DNA of 64,000 bases from Geomonas oryzisoli (GTDB taxonomy: Bacteria > Desulfobacterota > Desulfuromonadia > Geobacterales > Geobacteraceae), in the NCBI RefSeq assembly GCF_018986915.1, contig NZ_CP076723.1, forward strand, positions 248,001 to 312,000. The letters are read 5' to 3'. This document shows positions 39,588-47,855 of the stretch, in pieces. How positions within the stretch are numbered: position 1 is the first letter of the stretch; the number at the start of each line of letters is the position of its first letter. Under the pieces are notes generated by a model that was not told where the DNA came from, did no database searches, and saw only the letters and a list, made by a program, of their open reading frames with translations. The translations under genes and the position numbers were made by a program.

Positions 39588-40174
39588 GAGAGGGCCTTGA
39601 CCAGGGCGGTCGGGTGCAGCGCGAGTCCGAACAGGCCGGCCACTCCCATCACGAAGCCGAAACCTGCGAAGGCCAGCGCCAGGTAGAGGAGCTTTCTTTT
39701 TCCCGTCAGCGAGGTGATGGCCAGCATCGCCAGCGAAACCGCCAGGGTGGCGTCGGAAAGGTCGAACTGGTCGTCCCGGTAGTTCAAGTCATCGTACTGC
39801 TTGCCCAGGCCGTTGGCCTTGTCGGCGAGCTTCGCTTCCTCCACCTTGTAGCGGGCGATGTTGTCGCTGTACTGCTTCTGCTGCGCCGCCAGGGGTGCCG
39901 ACACCTTGCCCGGCGCCAGGGATGCGAGGGCCGCCACCTGGTTCAGCCCCAGCTCGGCCAGGTGCTGTTTGAGTTTCTTGGCCTGGTACTCGTTCCAGGC
40001 GTCCACCTGGTCCGACTTCGCCTGCAGCATGGCCTGGACGATGTTGTCGTCCTTCACCTTGCAGACCGCCATGAAGACCGATATGAGTGCAACTGCGATG
40101 GCGACCCAGTTGTTGAGGGTGTTTCTGGCTTCGGACGAATCGAGCCTGTTCTGCAGGTCGTTCAGTTCTGACAT
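39584..40174 (-). CDS. DUF4337 family membrane protein
   Basis: A 196-aa protein matching the DUF4337 pattern: the N-terminal EARNTLNNWVAIAVALISVFMAV with a membrane helix, a helical region (WNEYQAKKLKQHLAELGL, IARYKVEEAKLADKANGL), then two more membrane helices. Function is unknown. It is convergent with the 498-aa unknown protein with a 4-bp overlap of their ends. A dispersed palindrome lies 26 bp before its start. Confidence 0.8.
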   Translation of the reverse strand: MSELNDLQNRLDSSEARNTLNNWVAIAVALISVFMAVCKVKDDNIVQAMLQAKSDQVDAWNEYQAKKLKQHLAELGLNQVAALASLAPGKVSAPLAAQQKQYSDNIARYKVEEAKLADKANGLGKQYDDLNYRDDQFDLSDATLAVSLAMLAITSLTGKRKLLYLALAFAGFGFVMGVAGLFGLALHPTALVKALS

Positions 40175-40199
40175 CAGCGTTCTCTCCTTTTAAACCACA

Positions 40200-40228
40200 G
40201 GGGACTGGCTCCGCAGGTGCCTGTCCCC
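40200..40228. repeat. Dispersed palindromic repeat, copy 3
   Basis: GGGGACTGGCTCCGCAGGTG...CCTGTCCCC, same family as 4999-5028. Confidence 0.8.
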
Positions 40229-40328
40229 CTTCGTCACGGGCAGAAACACATTTTAGATGACACTTTCTTGCATTCAAGTGACAAAGAGATGACAAAGCGG
40301 TCATCTTGAGAGAGTCGCACTACGAAAA

Positions 40329-40361
40329 AAGGGGCTGCCGTACTGAAACGGCAGCCCCTTT
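40329..40361 (-). terminator. Intrinsic terminator of the periplasmic protein gene
   Basis: GGGGCTGCCGT / ACGGCAGCCCC stem with a 6-nt loop; on the minus strand it is followed by TTTTTT. Confidence 0.87.
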
Positions 40362-40382
40362 GTCATGCGGAACCGTAGCAGC

Positions 40383-41042
40383 TTACGGCGTCTGGAACAG
40401 GATGCCGGAAACAAGGGTGTCGGGGATCTGGGCGCCGGTCGGTTCAATGAGGTAGGCGGAGTACTTGACGCTGGTGATGCTCACCGAGCCTGGAACGAGG
40501 GTAGCGCCGTCGGGGATCAGGGCCGGGTCCACGATCTCGTCAAGCGGCACGATGGAGTAGAGGGCGCTCCAGTCGTAGCCGGTGATCCTGCCGTTGGGGT
40601 TCAGGCGGCCATCCTTGGTGACGGTCGGCGCCTTGACGGCTTTCATGCCGCTGGCAGAGAGCTTCTGCGTGGTCTTCACGGTGGTGTCGATGTTGAACGC
40701 CTTGTCCTCGGCAAACTCCTTGTTGGTGCAGGCGCCTTCGCCGATGATCTGGATGGTGCCATCCTTCTTTGTCTTGGCGCAGGACACGGTGCCGGTCTCG
40801 GTGACGATCTGGTACAGGAAGGAATAGTCGAAGGAGTAGTCGACGACGACTGACTTACCGCTCTGGATGGCACCGTTGTTAACGGACCCGCTGATGGTCA
40901 CGTCGCCGCCGGTGCTGTCTCCGTGGTTGGTGTAGGTCGCGCTGACGACCTTGAAGTCGCCGGTTACGTCTGCGGAAGCGCCGGTTACATTGCCGGCCAG
41001 GCATGCCAACGTTGCAAGTGCTGCTACGAGTATCTTTTTCAT
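40383..41042 (-). CDS. Exported hypothetical protein
   Basis: A 219-aa protein with a clear signal peptide (MKKILVAALATLACLAGNVTGASA). The mature part is beta-rich with many Thr, Ser and Val, and two Cys (TVSCAKTK, EGACTNK) close enough to form a disulfide in the periplasm. It is not recognised. It is a single gene with its own terminator; the next gene upstream is on the same strand but 225 bp away across a dispersed palindrome. Confidence 0.72.
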   Translation of the reverse strand: MKKILVAALATLACLAGNVTGASADVTGDFKVVSATYTNHGDSTGGDVTISGSVNNGAIQSGKSVVVDYSFDYSFLYQIVTETGTVSCAKTKKDGTIQIIGEGACTNKEFAEDKAFNIDTTVKTTQKLSASGMKAVKAPTVTKDGRLNPNGRITGYDWSALYSIVPLDEIVDPALIPDGATLVPGSVSITSVKYSAYLIEPTGAQIPDTLVSGILFQTP

Positions 41043-41220
41043 TTCTGCCCTCCATAGGATTAAATGGCATGCGGTGCCGATAGATGGTCCTACGTATAAG
41101 ACAGAAATATCAAATACTGAATATATACCCGGTTATAAACCGTCTATATCTTTGGATATATTTGCTGAAGGAGGAGGCTGGGACGGGGGCGATAGACCAC
41201 GAAAGGAAGGAGGGGAAGGA

Positions 41221-41250
41221 GGGGACTGGCTCCGCCAGGTGCCTGTCCCT
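41221..41250. repeat. Dispersed palindromic repeat, copy 4
   Basis: GGGGACTGGCTCCGCCAGGT...GCCTGTCCCT, same family as 4999-5028; it lies 16 bp beyond the stop of the EIIA-like gene. Confidence 0.78.
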
Positions 41251-41266
41251 TCCTCTGTTATCAGCG

Positions 41267-42058
41267 TCACTTCCCTCCGAAAGTCCTGAGCGCGAGGCAG
41301 TCGATGAGGAGACGCTCGCCGGTGAAGGAGGCTTCCTTGCGTTTGACGATGCGCCAGCCGCCGGTGTTGAAGGCGCTGTGCCCGGTCAATTCCTGGGCCA
41401 ACCCCGGGAACCCTTCCAAAAGCTCGACGAGCGCCTGGTCATGGCCCAGCACGACCGGCTTCAGACCGTCGCCCACCAGGATGGTGATCGGCTCGACGAT
41501 GAGATTCGCCAGGTCGTAAGGCGCGGGTTCCACTGCGGCAGCCTTTCCCTGCAGGCGGATCATCCGCGCGCGCGAGTCGGGGCCGACGGTCCCCTTGGTG
41601 GTACTGATCAGGTCGAGCAGGTGATCGCGGATGTCGTTCAGGCTGTCCGCCGCGTTCAGCCGCTCTATCTCCGGGTAGATCTCCAGCGCCTTGGCCAGGA
41701 GGGAAACCTCGCGCAGGTAGTTGCTGCGCTGGTTCTCCGGCACGAGGTACATGGCGATCACCTTGACCGGCTTGCCGTCGGGTGAGCCGTAGTCGATCCC
41801 CTTCGGGCTCCAGCCGACGACGCAGATCAGGTCCTCTTCGAAGGGGACCCGGGCATCCGGGCAGGCCCACCCCTTGCCCAGGGCGGTCTTGGAGGTTCCC
41901 TCCTTGGCGAGGATCAGCCCCGCGACGTCGGTATCCGGCGGCAGCGACGGGACGGCCTCGAGGATGTGAGCCAGGAAGCGGAGCGCATCTTCCTTGTCGT
42001 AGTCATCAGGTATCTCGAGGAGTCGTCCTTCCTGTAGTGCGTCGAGCAAGCTGTCCAT
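41267..42058 (-). CDS. PTS EIIA-like (PtsN/fructose type) protein, active His replaced
   Basis: A 263-aa protein. Residues about 1-155 align with PtsN/EIIA-fructose: LGKGWACPDARVPFEEDL corresponds to GIGNGIAIPHGKLEED, and AMYLVPENQRSNYLREVSLLAKAL follows in register. The phosphorylated His is Asp68 here, so it cannot be a PTS phosphocarrier in the normal way. The C-terminal about 100 residues (SRARMIRLQGKAAAVEPAPY...) are unlike EIIA and unrecognised. Its ATG overlaps the mgtA stop (TGATG), so it is co-translated with the Mg transporter, and a regulatory role there is inferred. Confidence 0.78.
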   Translation of the reverse strand: MDSLLDALQEGRLLEIPDDYDKEDALRFLAHILEAVPSLPPDTDVAGLILAKEGTSKTALGKGWACPDARVPFEEDLICVVGWSPKGIDYGSPDGKPVKVIAMYLVPENQRSNYLREVSLLAKALEIYPEIERLNAADSLNDIRDHLLDLISTTKGTVGPDSRARMIRLQGKAAAVEPAPYDLANLIVEPITILVGDGLKPVVLGHDQALVELLEGFPGLAQELTGHSAFNTGGWRIVKRKEASFTGERLLIDCLALRTFGGK

Positions 42059-44742
42059 CAGTCACCTCCAAAGCGGTTGAAGAACCAGGTCTTCACGAAG
42101 TGGGTCAGTATCGAGTACGTCAACAGGAAGCCGATGATCCAGACCCAGTAGACCGGCGGCAGCGGCACCAGGTTGAGCGCCGCGGCGAAGGGGGAGTAGG
42201 GGAGCCAGGCGCCGATGCCCATGATGCCCAGGGTAGTCAACGTCATCGGAAGCGAGGCGCAGCTGCCGAAGAACGGTATGCGCCGGGTCCTGATGATGTG
42301 CACGATCAGGGTCTGGGTCAGAAGCGACTCCACGAACCACCCGGTCTGGAACAGCTTGGCGAGCCCTTCCTGCTGCAGCGCGGTGACGCCCGGTGCGTTG
42401 TAGGCGGCACAGCCGAAAACATACCACATGAGGGCGAAGGTTGCGTAGTCGAAGAGCGAACTGATCGGCCCCACGCAGAACATGAAGCGTTTGATGTTCT
42501 CGATGTTCCACTTGAGCGGCTTGGCCACCAGCTCGGGGTCGACGCGGTCGGTCGGGATCCCCGTCTGCGAGAAGTCGTATAGGAGGTTGTTGGTCAGGAT
42601 CTGCACCGGCTGCATGGGAAGGAAGGGGAGCAGGTAGCTCGCGCCCATCACGGAGAACATGTTGCCGAAGTTGGAGGAGGCCCCCATCCTGATGTACTTG
42701 ACGATGTTGGCGAAGACCCGGCGCCCTTCCATGATCCCCTCTTCGAGGACCAGAAGGCTCTTCTCCAGGAGGACGATGTCGGCGGTTTCCTTGGCGACGT
42801 CCACCCCGGAGTCGACCGAGATGCCGACGTCGGCGGCCTTGAGCGCCGGCGCGTCGTTGATGCCGTCCCCCAAAAAGCCGACCACGTGGCCGCTCGCGCG
42901 CAGGCTGCGTACGATCTGCTCCTTCTGGGCAGGGGAGAGCTTGACGAAGATGTCCACCTCCTGCACGACCGCGGCGAAATCCTCGGCGCTGACCCGGGAG
43001 AGCTCGGCGCCGGTAAGCATCCGGTCCGCCTTGAGTCCCACGTTGGTGCAGACCCTCTGGGTGACCAGGCCGTTGTCGCCGGTCAATACTTTCACCCGCA
43101 CCCCCGCTTCCTGCAACAGTCCCAGCGCCTCGCTGGCCTGCGCCTTGGGCGGATCGAAGAAGGCGATGAAGCCCAAAAGGATCATCTGCGACTCGTCCTT
43201 CACCTCGAACTGGGTCTTCTCGCGCGGGAACTCGCGGTAGGCGATGGCAAGCACGCGGAAGCCGTCGCGATTGTGTCGCTCAACCTCCTCGAAGAGATTG
43301 TCACGGATCATGTCGAAGAGCGGGTAGACCTCCTCGCCGATCTGGTAGTGGCTGCAGCACTCGTAGATCTCCTCCACGGCGCCCTTGCAGATGAGCACGT
43401 GGTCACCCTCGAAGTCCACGACCACCGACATGCGGCGGCGCTGGAAGTCGAAGGGGAGCTCGTCCACCAGGCGACACAGCTGCACGTTCATGTCGGTGTG
43501 GTCGAGGATGGCGCGGTCGATCAGGTTCCTAAGCCCCGTCTGGTAGTGGCTGTTCAGGTAGGCGTAGGTGAGGACGTCCTCGCTGGTGCGGCCGGTCAGG
43601 TCGACGTACTTCTCCAGGACGACCTTGTCCTGGGTCAGGGTGCCGGTCTTGTCGGTGCACAGGATGTCGATGGCCCCGAAGTTCTGGATGGAGGGGAGCC
43701 TCTTGATGATCACCTTCTTGGCGGCCATGGTAAGCGCGCCCTTGGCGAGGTTCACCGTCACGATCATCGGGAGCATTTCGGGGGTGAGGCCGACGGCGAT
43801 GGAGAGGCCGAAGAGGAGGGCGTCGACCCAGTTCCCCTTGGTCATGCCGACGATCATGAAGACGGCGGCGGTCATCACCAGCATGAAGCGGATCATGAGC
43901 CAGGTGAAGGAGCGGGTCCCCTTGTCGAAGCTGGTTTCCTCCGGCTTCTCGGCGAGCGAGGCGGAGATGGAGCCGAACAGGGTGCGCACGCCGGTGTTGA
44001 CCACGACGGCGCGGGCCGAGCCGCTGTTGACGCTGGAGCCCAGGTAGCAGGCGTTGGGGAGCTCCCAGGCGGAGAGCCCGGCCTCGTGCTCCTTGTCTAC
44101 CAGCGCGCTCTTTTCCACCGGCATCGATTCGCCGGTGAGTGCGGACTGGCTGACGAAGAAGTCCTTGGCGGAGAGGAGCCTGACGTCGGCGGGGATGATG
44201 GAGCCGGCCATGAGGAGCACGATGTCGCCCGGCACCACGTCGGAGATGCGGATCTCGGTCTCCTCGCCGTCCCTGAGCACAAGGGTGCGCGACTGCACCC
44301 TCTTGCCCAGCGCCTCGACCGCCTGGCCGGAGCGGCGGTCCAGGATGAAGGAGAGCCCGACGCTCAGGATGATCATGGCGCCGACGATGCTGGCCGACTT
44401 GGTCTCGCCGACGATGCCGGAGATGATGGCGATCACCAGGAGCTGGATGACCAGCGGGCTCTTGCAGCGCTCCAGGAGGTCGGCCACGACGCCCAGGCGT
44501 TTGGCATGGGCCAGTTCGTTGGCACCGTACTCGTCGAGGCGCTTTTCGGCCTCCTCGGTAGTGAGCCCTTCCTTGGCCTTGGTGTCGAGCTCTTTGAGCG
44601 TGTCGCGCACCGACATCGAGCAGAGCTCGACCAGGCGGCGCTCGCTGGCGCCCTGGGTGGCGGTTTTCTGCGCTGCTGAGCGCTGGGCGGGAGGCTGGTG
44701 CTTCGAGGAACGCCCGGTAGGTATATTGGAAATAATGAACAT
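42058..44742 (-). CDS. mgtA: Magnesium-translocating P-type ATPase
   Basis: An 894-aa P3B-type ATPase importing Mg2+. Cation_ATPase_N is at about 45-120. ALTGESMPVEK is the actuator motif. ILCTDKTGTLTQDKVVLEKY is the phosphorylation site. FLGDGINDAPALKAADVGIS is the hinge motif. The C-terminal membrane bundle follows. ATG 44742 has AGGAGAAGG upstream; a GTG at 44760 is in frame. The transcript starts with an M-box Mg2+ riboswitch about 430 bp upstream, so expression should rise when Mg2+ is low. The EIIA-like gene follows. Confidence 0.95.
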   Translation of the reverse strand: MFIISNIPTGRSSKHQPPAQRSAAQKTATQGASERRLVELCSMSVRDTLKELDTKAKEGLTTEEAEKRLDEYGANELAHAKRLGVVADLLERCKSPLVIQLLVIAIISGIVGETKSASIVGAMIILSVGLSFILDRRSGQAVEALGKRVQSRTLVLRDGEETEIRISDVVPGDIVLLMAGSIIPADVRLLSAKDFFVSQSALTGESMPVEKSALVDKEHEAGLSAWELPNACYLGSSVNSGSARAVVVNTGVRTLFGSISASLAEKPEETSFDKGTRSFTWLMIRFMLVMTAAVFMIVGMTKGNWVDALLFGLSIAVGLTPEMLPMIVTVNLAKGALTMAAKKVIIKRLPSIQNFGAIDILCTDKTGTLTQDKVVLEKYVDLTGRTSEDVLTYAYLNSHYQTGLRNLIDRAILDHTDMNVQLCRLVDELPFDFQRRRMSVVVDFEGDHVLICKGAVEEIYECCSHYQIGEEVYPLFDMIRDNLFEEVERHNRDGFRVLAIAYREFPREKTQFEVKDESQMILLGFIAFFDPPKAQASEALGLLQEAGVRVKVLTGDNGLVTQRVCTNVGLKADRMLTGAELSRVSAEDFAAVVQEVDIFVKLSPAQKEQIVRSLRASGHVVGFLGDGINDAPALKAADVGISVDSGVDVAKETADIVLLEKSLLVLEEGIMEGRRVFANIVKYIRMGASSNFGNMFSVMGASYLLPFLPMQPVQILTNNLLYDFSQTGIPTDRVDPELVAKPLKWNIENIKRFMFCVGPISSLFDYATFALMWYVFGCAAYNAPGVTALQQEGLAKLFQTGWFVESLLTQTLIVHIIRTRRIPFFGSCASLPMTLTTLGIMGIGAWLPYSPFAAALNLVPLPPVYWVWIIGFLLTYSILTHFVKTWFFNRFGGD

Positions 44743-45163
44743 CCTTCCTTCTCCTGTCACTTACGTGCTGCTAGGTGGCGCCTGAGTGCGGCGGACCACG
44801 GCCTTGCACCGGCACGCCGAGAGGGATGCCGGGAAACGGTCACGCGAGGTGCGGCTGTTCGGAGAGTACGCGCAAAAGAATGACGTAGCTGTTCGCACTC
44901 CGGCCTGCACGCGGTCGGGCAGACGAACTGCCGCCGATGCGTGAACCGATCGGTGATTGCACTTAAGAGGGAGTGGGTACGACAACTCCCCGCTGCTTCT
45001 TCATGTCCCGTTCTTGGGCGGAAAGCGGGTCAAAGCAGGCAGGGAAGGAGGAAGGCTTTGAAAGGAGGCTAGCGCCGCAGGAACGGGATGGGTAACGGAT
45101 ATTCGCTACTATGACTGTCCAATTTGTAGAACCACCACCTTTCCGGTTTGACGTGAGGGTACG
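44743..45163 (-). other. mgtA 5' untranslated region downstream of the riboswitch
   Basis: About 420 bp between the riboswitch terminator and mgtA. Only short, unsupported ORFs occur (for example 44963-45175 minus). One ATG near 45003 opens a 13-codon frame ending VVVPTPS that could be a leader peptide, but nothing confirms it. Confidence 0.5.
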
Positions 45164-45190
45164 AAAAAAGGCCACGGGAGAACCCGGGCC
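45164..45190 (-). terminator. Intrinsic terminator of the M-box riboswitch
   Basis: On the minus strand GGCCCGGG-TTCT-CCCGTGGCC followed by TTTTTT (45164-45169). It lies about 20 nt after the aptamer's closing stem, as expected for a transcription-terminating expression platform. Confidence 0.85.
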
Positions 45191-45373
45191 TGAACGTCTG
45201 CCTGTGATTCCCCTCTCGTAGGTTTTCGGCAGAGCACAACGTAGGTCGCGGGGACCAGCTACCTTAAGTAAAGCCTTAATCCGGCAATACCTGGTCTACC
45301 CATTGGCGTCTTTCGACGTTTCCGGGCAGTAGCCTGTGTTTGTGCAAACGCCTCATCTTAACGAGGAACTTGA
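45191..45373 (-). promoter_or_regulatory. M-box (ykoK) Mg2+ riboswitch controlling mgtA
   Basis: Read on the minus strand, the aptamer runs about 45366 to 45211. The closing stem pairs CCTCGTTAAGATGAGG with CCTACGAGAGG. The highly conserved core is present: GGCTACTGCCCGGAAACGTC then GAAAGACGCCAATGGGT, followed by CTTAAGGTAGCTGG and GTGCTCTGCCGAAAACCTAC. These match the Bacillus ykoK leader nearly base for base in the core. A terminator follows, then mgtA. M-box RNAs fold when Mg2+ binds and stop transcription, so high Mg2+ should turn mgtA off. A TTATAA at 45380-45385 is a plausible -10. Confidence 0.93.
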
Positions 45374-45437
45374 TGAGCCTTATAAGTAGGTGAAACTGCG
45401 TCATTTTGGAGACGCCGCATTCCTAGCTATTTGTCCA

Positions 45438-45456
45438 AAAATTTGTACCAGCTTTG
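45438..45456. other. Candidate left attachment site of the integrated element
   Basis: AAAATTTGTACCAGCTTTG; the same 19 bp occurs in direct orientation at 55214-55232 with two mismatches. The pair encloses all the element genes and the large integrase sits at the right end. Confidence 0.55.
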
Positions 45457-45672
45457 AACAGTCATTGCAAGCCTTTTCTCCCTGGCAATTAAGGTTGCGT
45501 CTGTAGATACCACACCGCCCTAAGCCTGCAATTCTCAAGCGTATAGTTTTATATTAAACTATTTATCAGGTGTTACGCCTGCCTACCCCAAGTCTCAATC
45601 CTTCCACCAAATCTAGTACACGCCACTCTCTACATCGCCCCACACGAACGGGAAACTCCCCCACACCTCTTC

Positions 45673-45842
45673 CTGATTTTTTTTCATCTGTCGCGGAAAA
45701 ATCGGCGACTTCTACGTACATATATTAGTAGGGCAGTATTTCTGACCATACATGGACTGATTTTTTTTTACGATTTGGTGGCAGAAAACGGCGACTGGCC
45801 CGTACATAAATAAGTGAGGAGTATTTCTATCACTACAAGGAG
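45673..45842. repeat. Two tandem imperfect 85-bp repeats upstream of the replication gene
   Basis: Copy A 45673-45756, copy B 45757-45842. Shared blocks in order: CTGATTTTTTTT, CGGCGACT, CGTACATA, GTATTTCT and a final purine-rich ribosome-binding-like GGA. Between the blocks the sequences differ. The array ends at the Shine-Dalgarno of the replication protein; a replication origin or duplicated promoter module is possible. Confidence 0.7.
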
Positions 45843-45852
45843 TGAAGAGTAA

Positions 45853-46857
45853 TTGAATGAAGTAGGTTTACACCAGCTTCGGTTCTACCCCAGGGAAGCG
45901 CCGTTGCTAGACATTCATGGCATGGTCCATGAGTCGAGTATCAAATCCATCGCAAAGCAGCTGTTCAACTTAGAACTGTCCCAGTTCACTCACCTGAAAA
46001 ACCGAACGTCTCACAAGAGAAAGTACCGCGACGCCTGGAGCTTCAACGAACAAATCATCATCTTCGCCAACGACTTCACCAAACGGAAAAACATTAGCAT
46101 CGAGATCAACGGATCAGCTTTCGATCATGCCTGTATCAACGTCGAGAAGGTCTGCAAGATCATTGCGGAAGAGTACGTGGTCGGAGCGTTACATGCGAAA
46201 ATCGACACCCTGGAGACGTCGTTCAAGACGCTGTATCGGTGCTACCAGCACGAAGCGGTCACCGCTAAGACAATGAAAGGCTCCGACCGCTCCAGCAAGA
46301 CCAAGACTCTTGTCTTCGGCGCAGATCCTAAGAAGTACGAGATTTACGAGGCCGGTCTGTACCACCCCCACATCAGCAACCCCAACCTGTGCAGGCATGA
46401 GCTGAAGCTGGAACGTGAGTACGCTCGCATGTTCTTTGATGAGTGGCGCAAGGCACCCGAAGAGCTTGAGCACCTGATTAAGTCGTACATCGCCGGTCAG
46501 TTTGGCGTGAAGTTCAAAAAGCTGTCATCTGACTCCAACGTAGGCCGTCGCCTGACACTACCAATGTGGGATAGCTGGCTGTCCAGCTCCAAGCCAAAAC
46601 GGTTCGACCGAGTAGCACCGCGTAAGCCGCAGGTTGCTAACCAGCGGGTAGCTCTTGAGGCTCGGATGCTGAAGACTCGGTTGGAGATTGGCGAGGCTGA
46701 GTGGGAAAGGGCGCTCGCAAATGCGGATCTTGCTTTTCACCTCGACCGCCACCCCGACGAGAAGTCAACTGAGCGGCAACTAGCTTTTGATTTTGCGGAA
46801 GGGGGAATCCCGGACACCGTGCAGGACCTAGAGGTAGAGGACGAACTGCAGTTTTAA
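45853..46857 (+). CDS. Putative rolling-circle replication initiation protein (Rep_trans/RstA-like)
   Basis: A 334-aa protein. KTLVFGADPKKYEIYEAG followed by LCRHELKLEREYARMFFDEW resembles the iGsrkSdk..iYdKg...RvElelrgeyA pattern of the Rep_trans replication initiation factor family (phage and plasmid rolling-circle initiators); the Tyr in EIYEAG would be the candidate nicking residue. ISIEINGSAFDHACINVEK resembles the upstream motif of that family. The start is TTG 45853 with AAGGAG 9 nt upstream. It is the first gene of the element. The family call is from motif resemblance only and could be wrong. Confidence 0.5.
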   Translation: MNEVGLHQLRFYPREAPLLDIHGMVHESSIKSIAKQLFNLELSQFTHLKNRTSHKRKYRDAWSFNEQIIIFANDFTKRKNISIEINGSAFDHACINVEKVCKIIAEEYVVGALHAKIDTLETSFKTLYRCYQHEAVTAKTMKGSDRSSKTKTLVFGADPKKYEIYEAGLYHPHISNPNLCRHELKLEREYARMFFDEWRKAPEELEHLIKSYIAGQFGVKFKKLSSDSNVGRRLTLPMWDSWLSSSKPKRFDRVAPRKPQVANQRVALEARMLKTRLEIGEAEWERALANADLAFHLDRHPDEKSTERQLAFDFAEGGIPDTVQDLEVEDELQF

Positions 46858-46992
46858 GTAGATCCTCTCTATAAATACATCTCTCCTGATACATACACAT
46901 TGCCAGAAGATCCCGACATTTCACAACAATATCGCATTTAGATGTTTCAATTTCACAGTGCGATGAGGTGCCGAGGCTTTAGCCGAGGCTGT

Positions 46993-47029
46993 GGAGGTGC
47001 GAGTTTAGGGCCGCAGGCCCTGCACCTCC
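46993..47029. other. Strong two-part hairpin after the replication gene
   Basis: GGAGGTGC (46993-47000) pairs with GCACCTCC (47022-47029), and inside it AGGGCC pairs with GGCCCT around a GCA loop. A CCGAGGCT direct repeat lies just upstream. No T-run follows, so an origin or RNA structure is as likely as a terminator. Confidence 0.55.
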
Positions 47030-47070
47030 TTCAACTGATAACAACCAACATCAACATAGGAGCAGCACCC

Positions 47071-47316
47071 ATGACCACCGAAGCACGCTACAACCAGATC
47101 CAGGACATCTTTGACAGCAACGAAGCCGACAAGGGGCTTCACGCCGATCAAGTCGCAACCGTAAAGGCAACCATCGAGGCCGTCTACCGCAAGACCCCGG
47201 CGATCCTCCTCAGGCACCTGGACACCATGAAGGCCAAACATGACACCGGAACCCTTGTCCAACTTCGGGACATCGCAAAGTCCCTCCTGGAGATCCTGGA
47301 GGCCGATCTTGCTTAA
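47071..47316 (+). CDS. Small hypothetical protein of the mobile element
   Basis: An 81-aa, helix-rich, acidic protein (KATIEAVYRKTPAILLRHLD, QLRDIAKSLLEILEADLA). AGGAG lies 8 nt before ATG 47071. Its stop overlaps the start of the next gene. It is not recognised; size and position suit an early or regulatory phage or plasmid gene. Confidence 0.62.
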   Translation: MTTEARYNQIQDIFDSNEADKGLHADQVATVKATIEAVYRKTPAILLRHLDTMKAKHDTGTLVQLRDIAKSLLEILEADLA

Positions 47317-47527
47317 CGAAAACCTGAAGGCCTTCATCGACCGCACCGCCGAGGAGATCCGCAAAGGAGATCCTGAAACCGTAGCTCACCTGGATGACTT
47401 CGAGTTGAAGGCCTTGATCCTGGACAAGATCCGGGAACAGGCCGAGGCCGAAGCAGACGGCATGATTGCCGCCGCCACCATGACCGAAATCGTCAAGGCC
47501 CTCCGCGCCCTCACAACCAAACTCTAA
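47309..47527 (+). CDS. Small hypothetical protein of the mobile element
   Basis: A 72-aa helical protein (NLKAFIDRTAEEIRKGDPET, DDFELKALILDKIREQAE). Starts at TTG 47309 with GGAGG 6 nt upstream, overlapping the previous gene by 8 bp, which supports coupled translation. Unknown function. Confidence 0.58.
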   Translation: MLNENLKAFIDRTAEEIRKGDPETVAHLDDFELKALILDKIREQAEAEADGMIAAATMTEIVKALRALTTKL

Positions 47528-47639
47528 TCCCTCCGCAGCTTCAGCAACTGCGGCCCACCCGGCGGGGATGCGCCGGGTTCTCCACAGGCGGCGGGGCTTC
47601 ATTCCCCCCGCCGCCTCATTTACCAATCCGAGGAAAAAC

Positions 47640-47855
47640 ATGATCGAAACCTACCACAGCCAATCCGGCCACTCCTTCACCTCTCTGCCGCTCGCCCCCG
47701 TCGAAATCTACACTGACAGCGACATGGAAGGCCTCTACATCGGCAACACCGTCACCGCCGTCACCGGCGAGCGGTTCACCATCCTGGACTCTAAGAACAT
47801 CCACGACCGAACCTACAGGCTGCTTCTCCTCCCAGTTGCCCAGGAGGTTGCATAA
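47640..47855 (+). CDS. Small hypothetical protein of the mobile element
   Basis: A 71-aa beta-rich protein (VEIYTDSDMEGLYIGNTVTA, RTYRLLLLPVAQEVA). ATG 47640 with AGGA upstream. Its TAA overlaps the next ATG (TAATG). Unknown. Confidence 0.6.
   Translation: MIETYHSQSGHSFTSLPLAPVEIYTDSDMEGLYIGNTVTAVTGERFTILDSKNIHDRTYRLLLLPVAQEVA

Noticed and set aside
44963-45175. 70-aa minus-strand frame between the riboswitch and mgtA, considered as an MgtL-like leader
   Set aside because: It starts inside the riboswitch terminator and has no ribosome-binding site; a shorter 13-codon frame is possible but unsupported.
45400-45460. tRNA or tmRNA gene as the integration target of the mobile element
   Set aside because: No cloverleaf or tmRNA 3' end is visible on either flank; the site appears intergenic.
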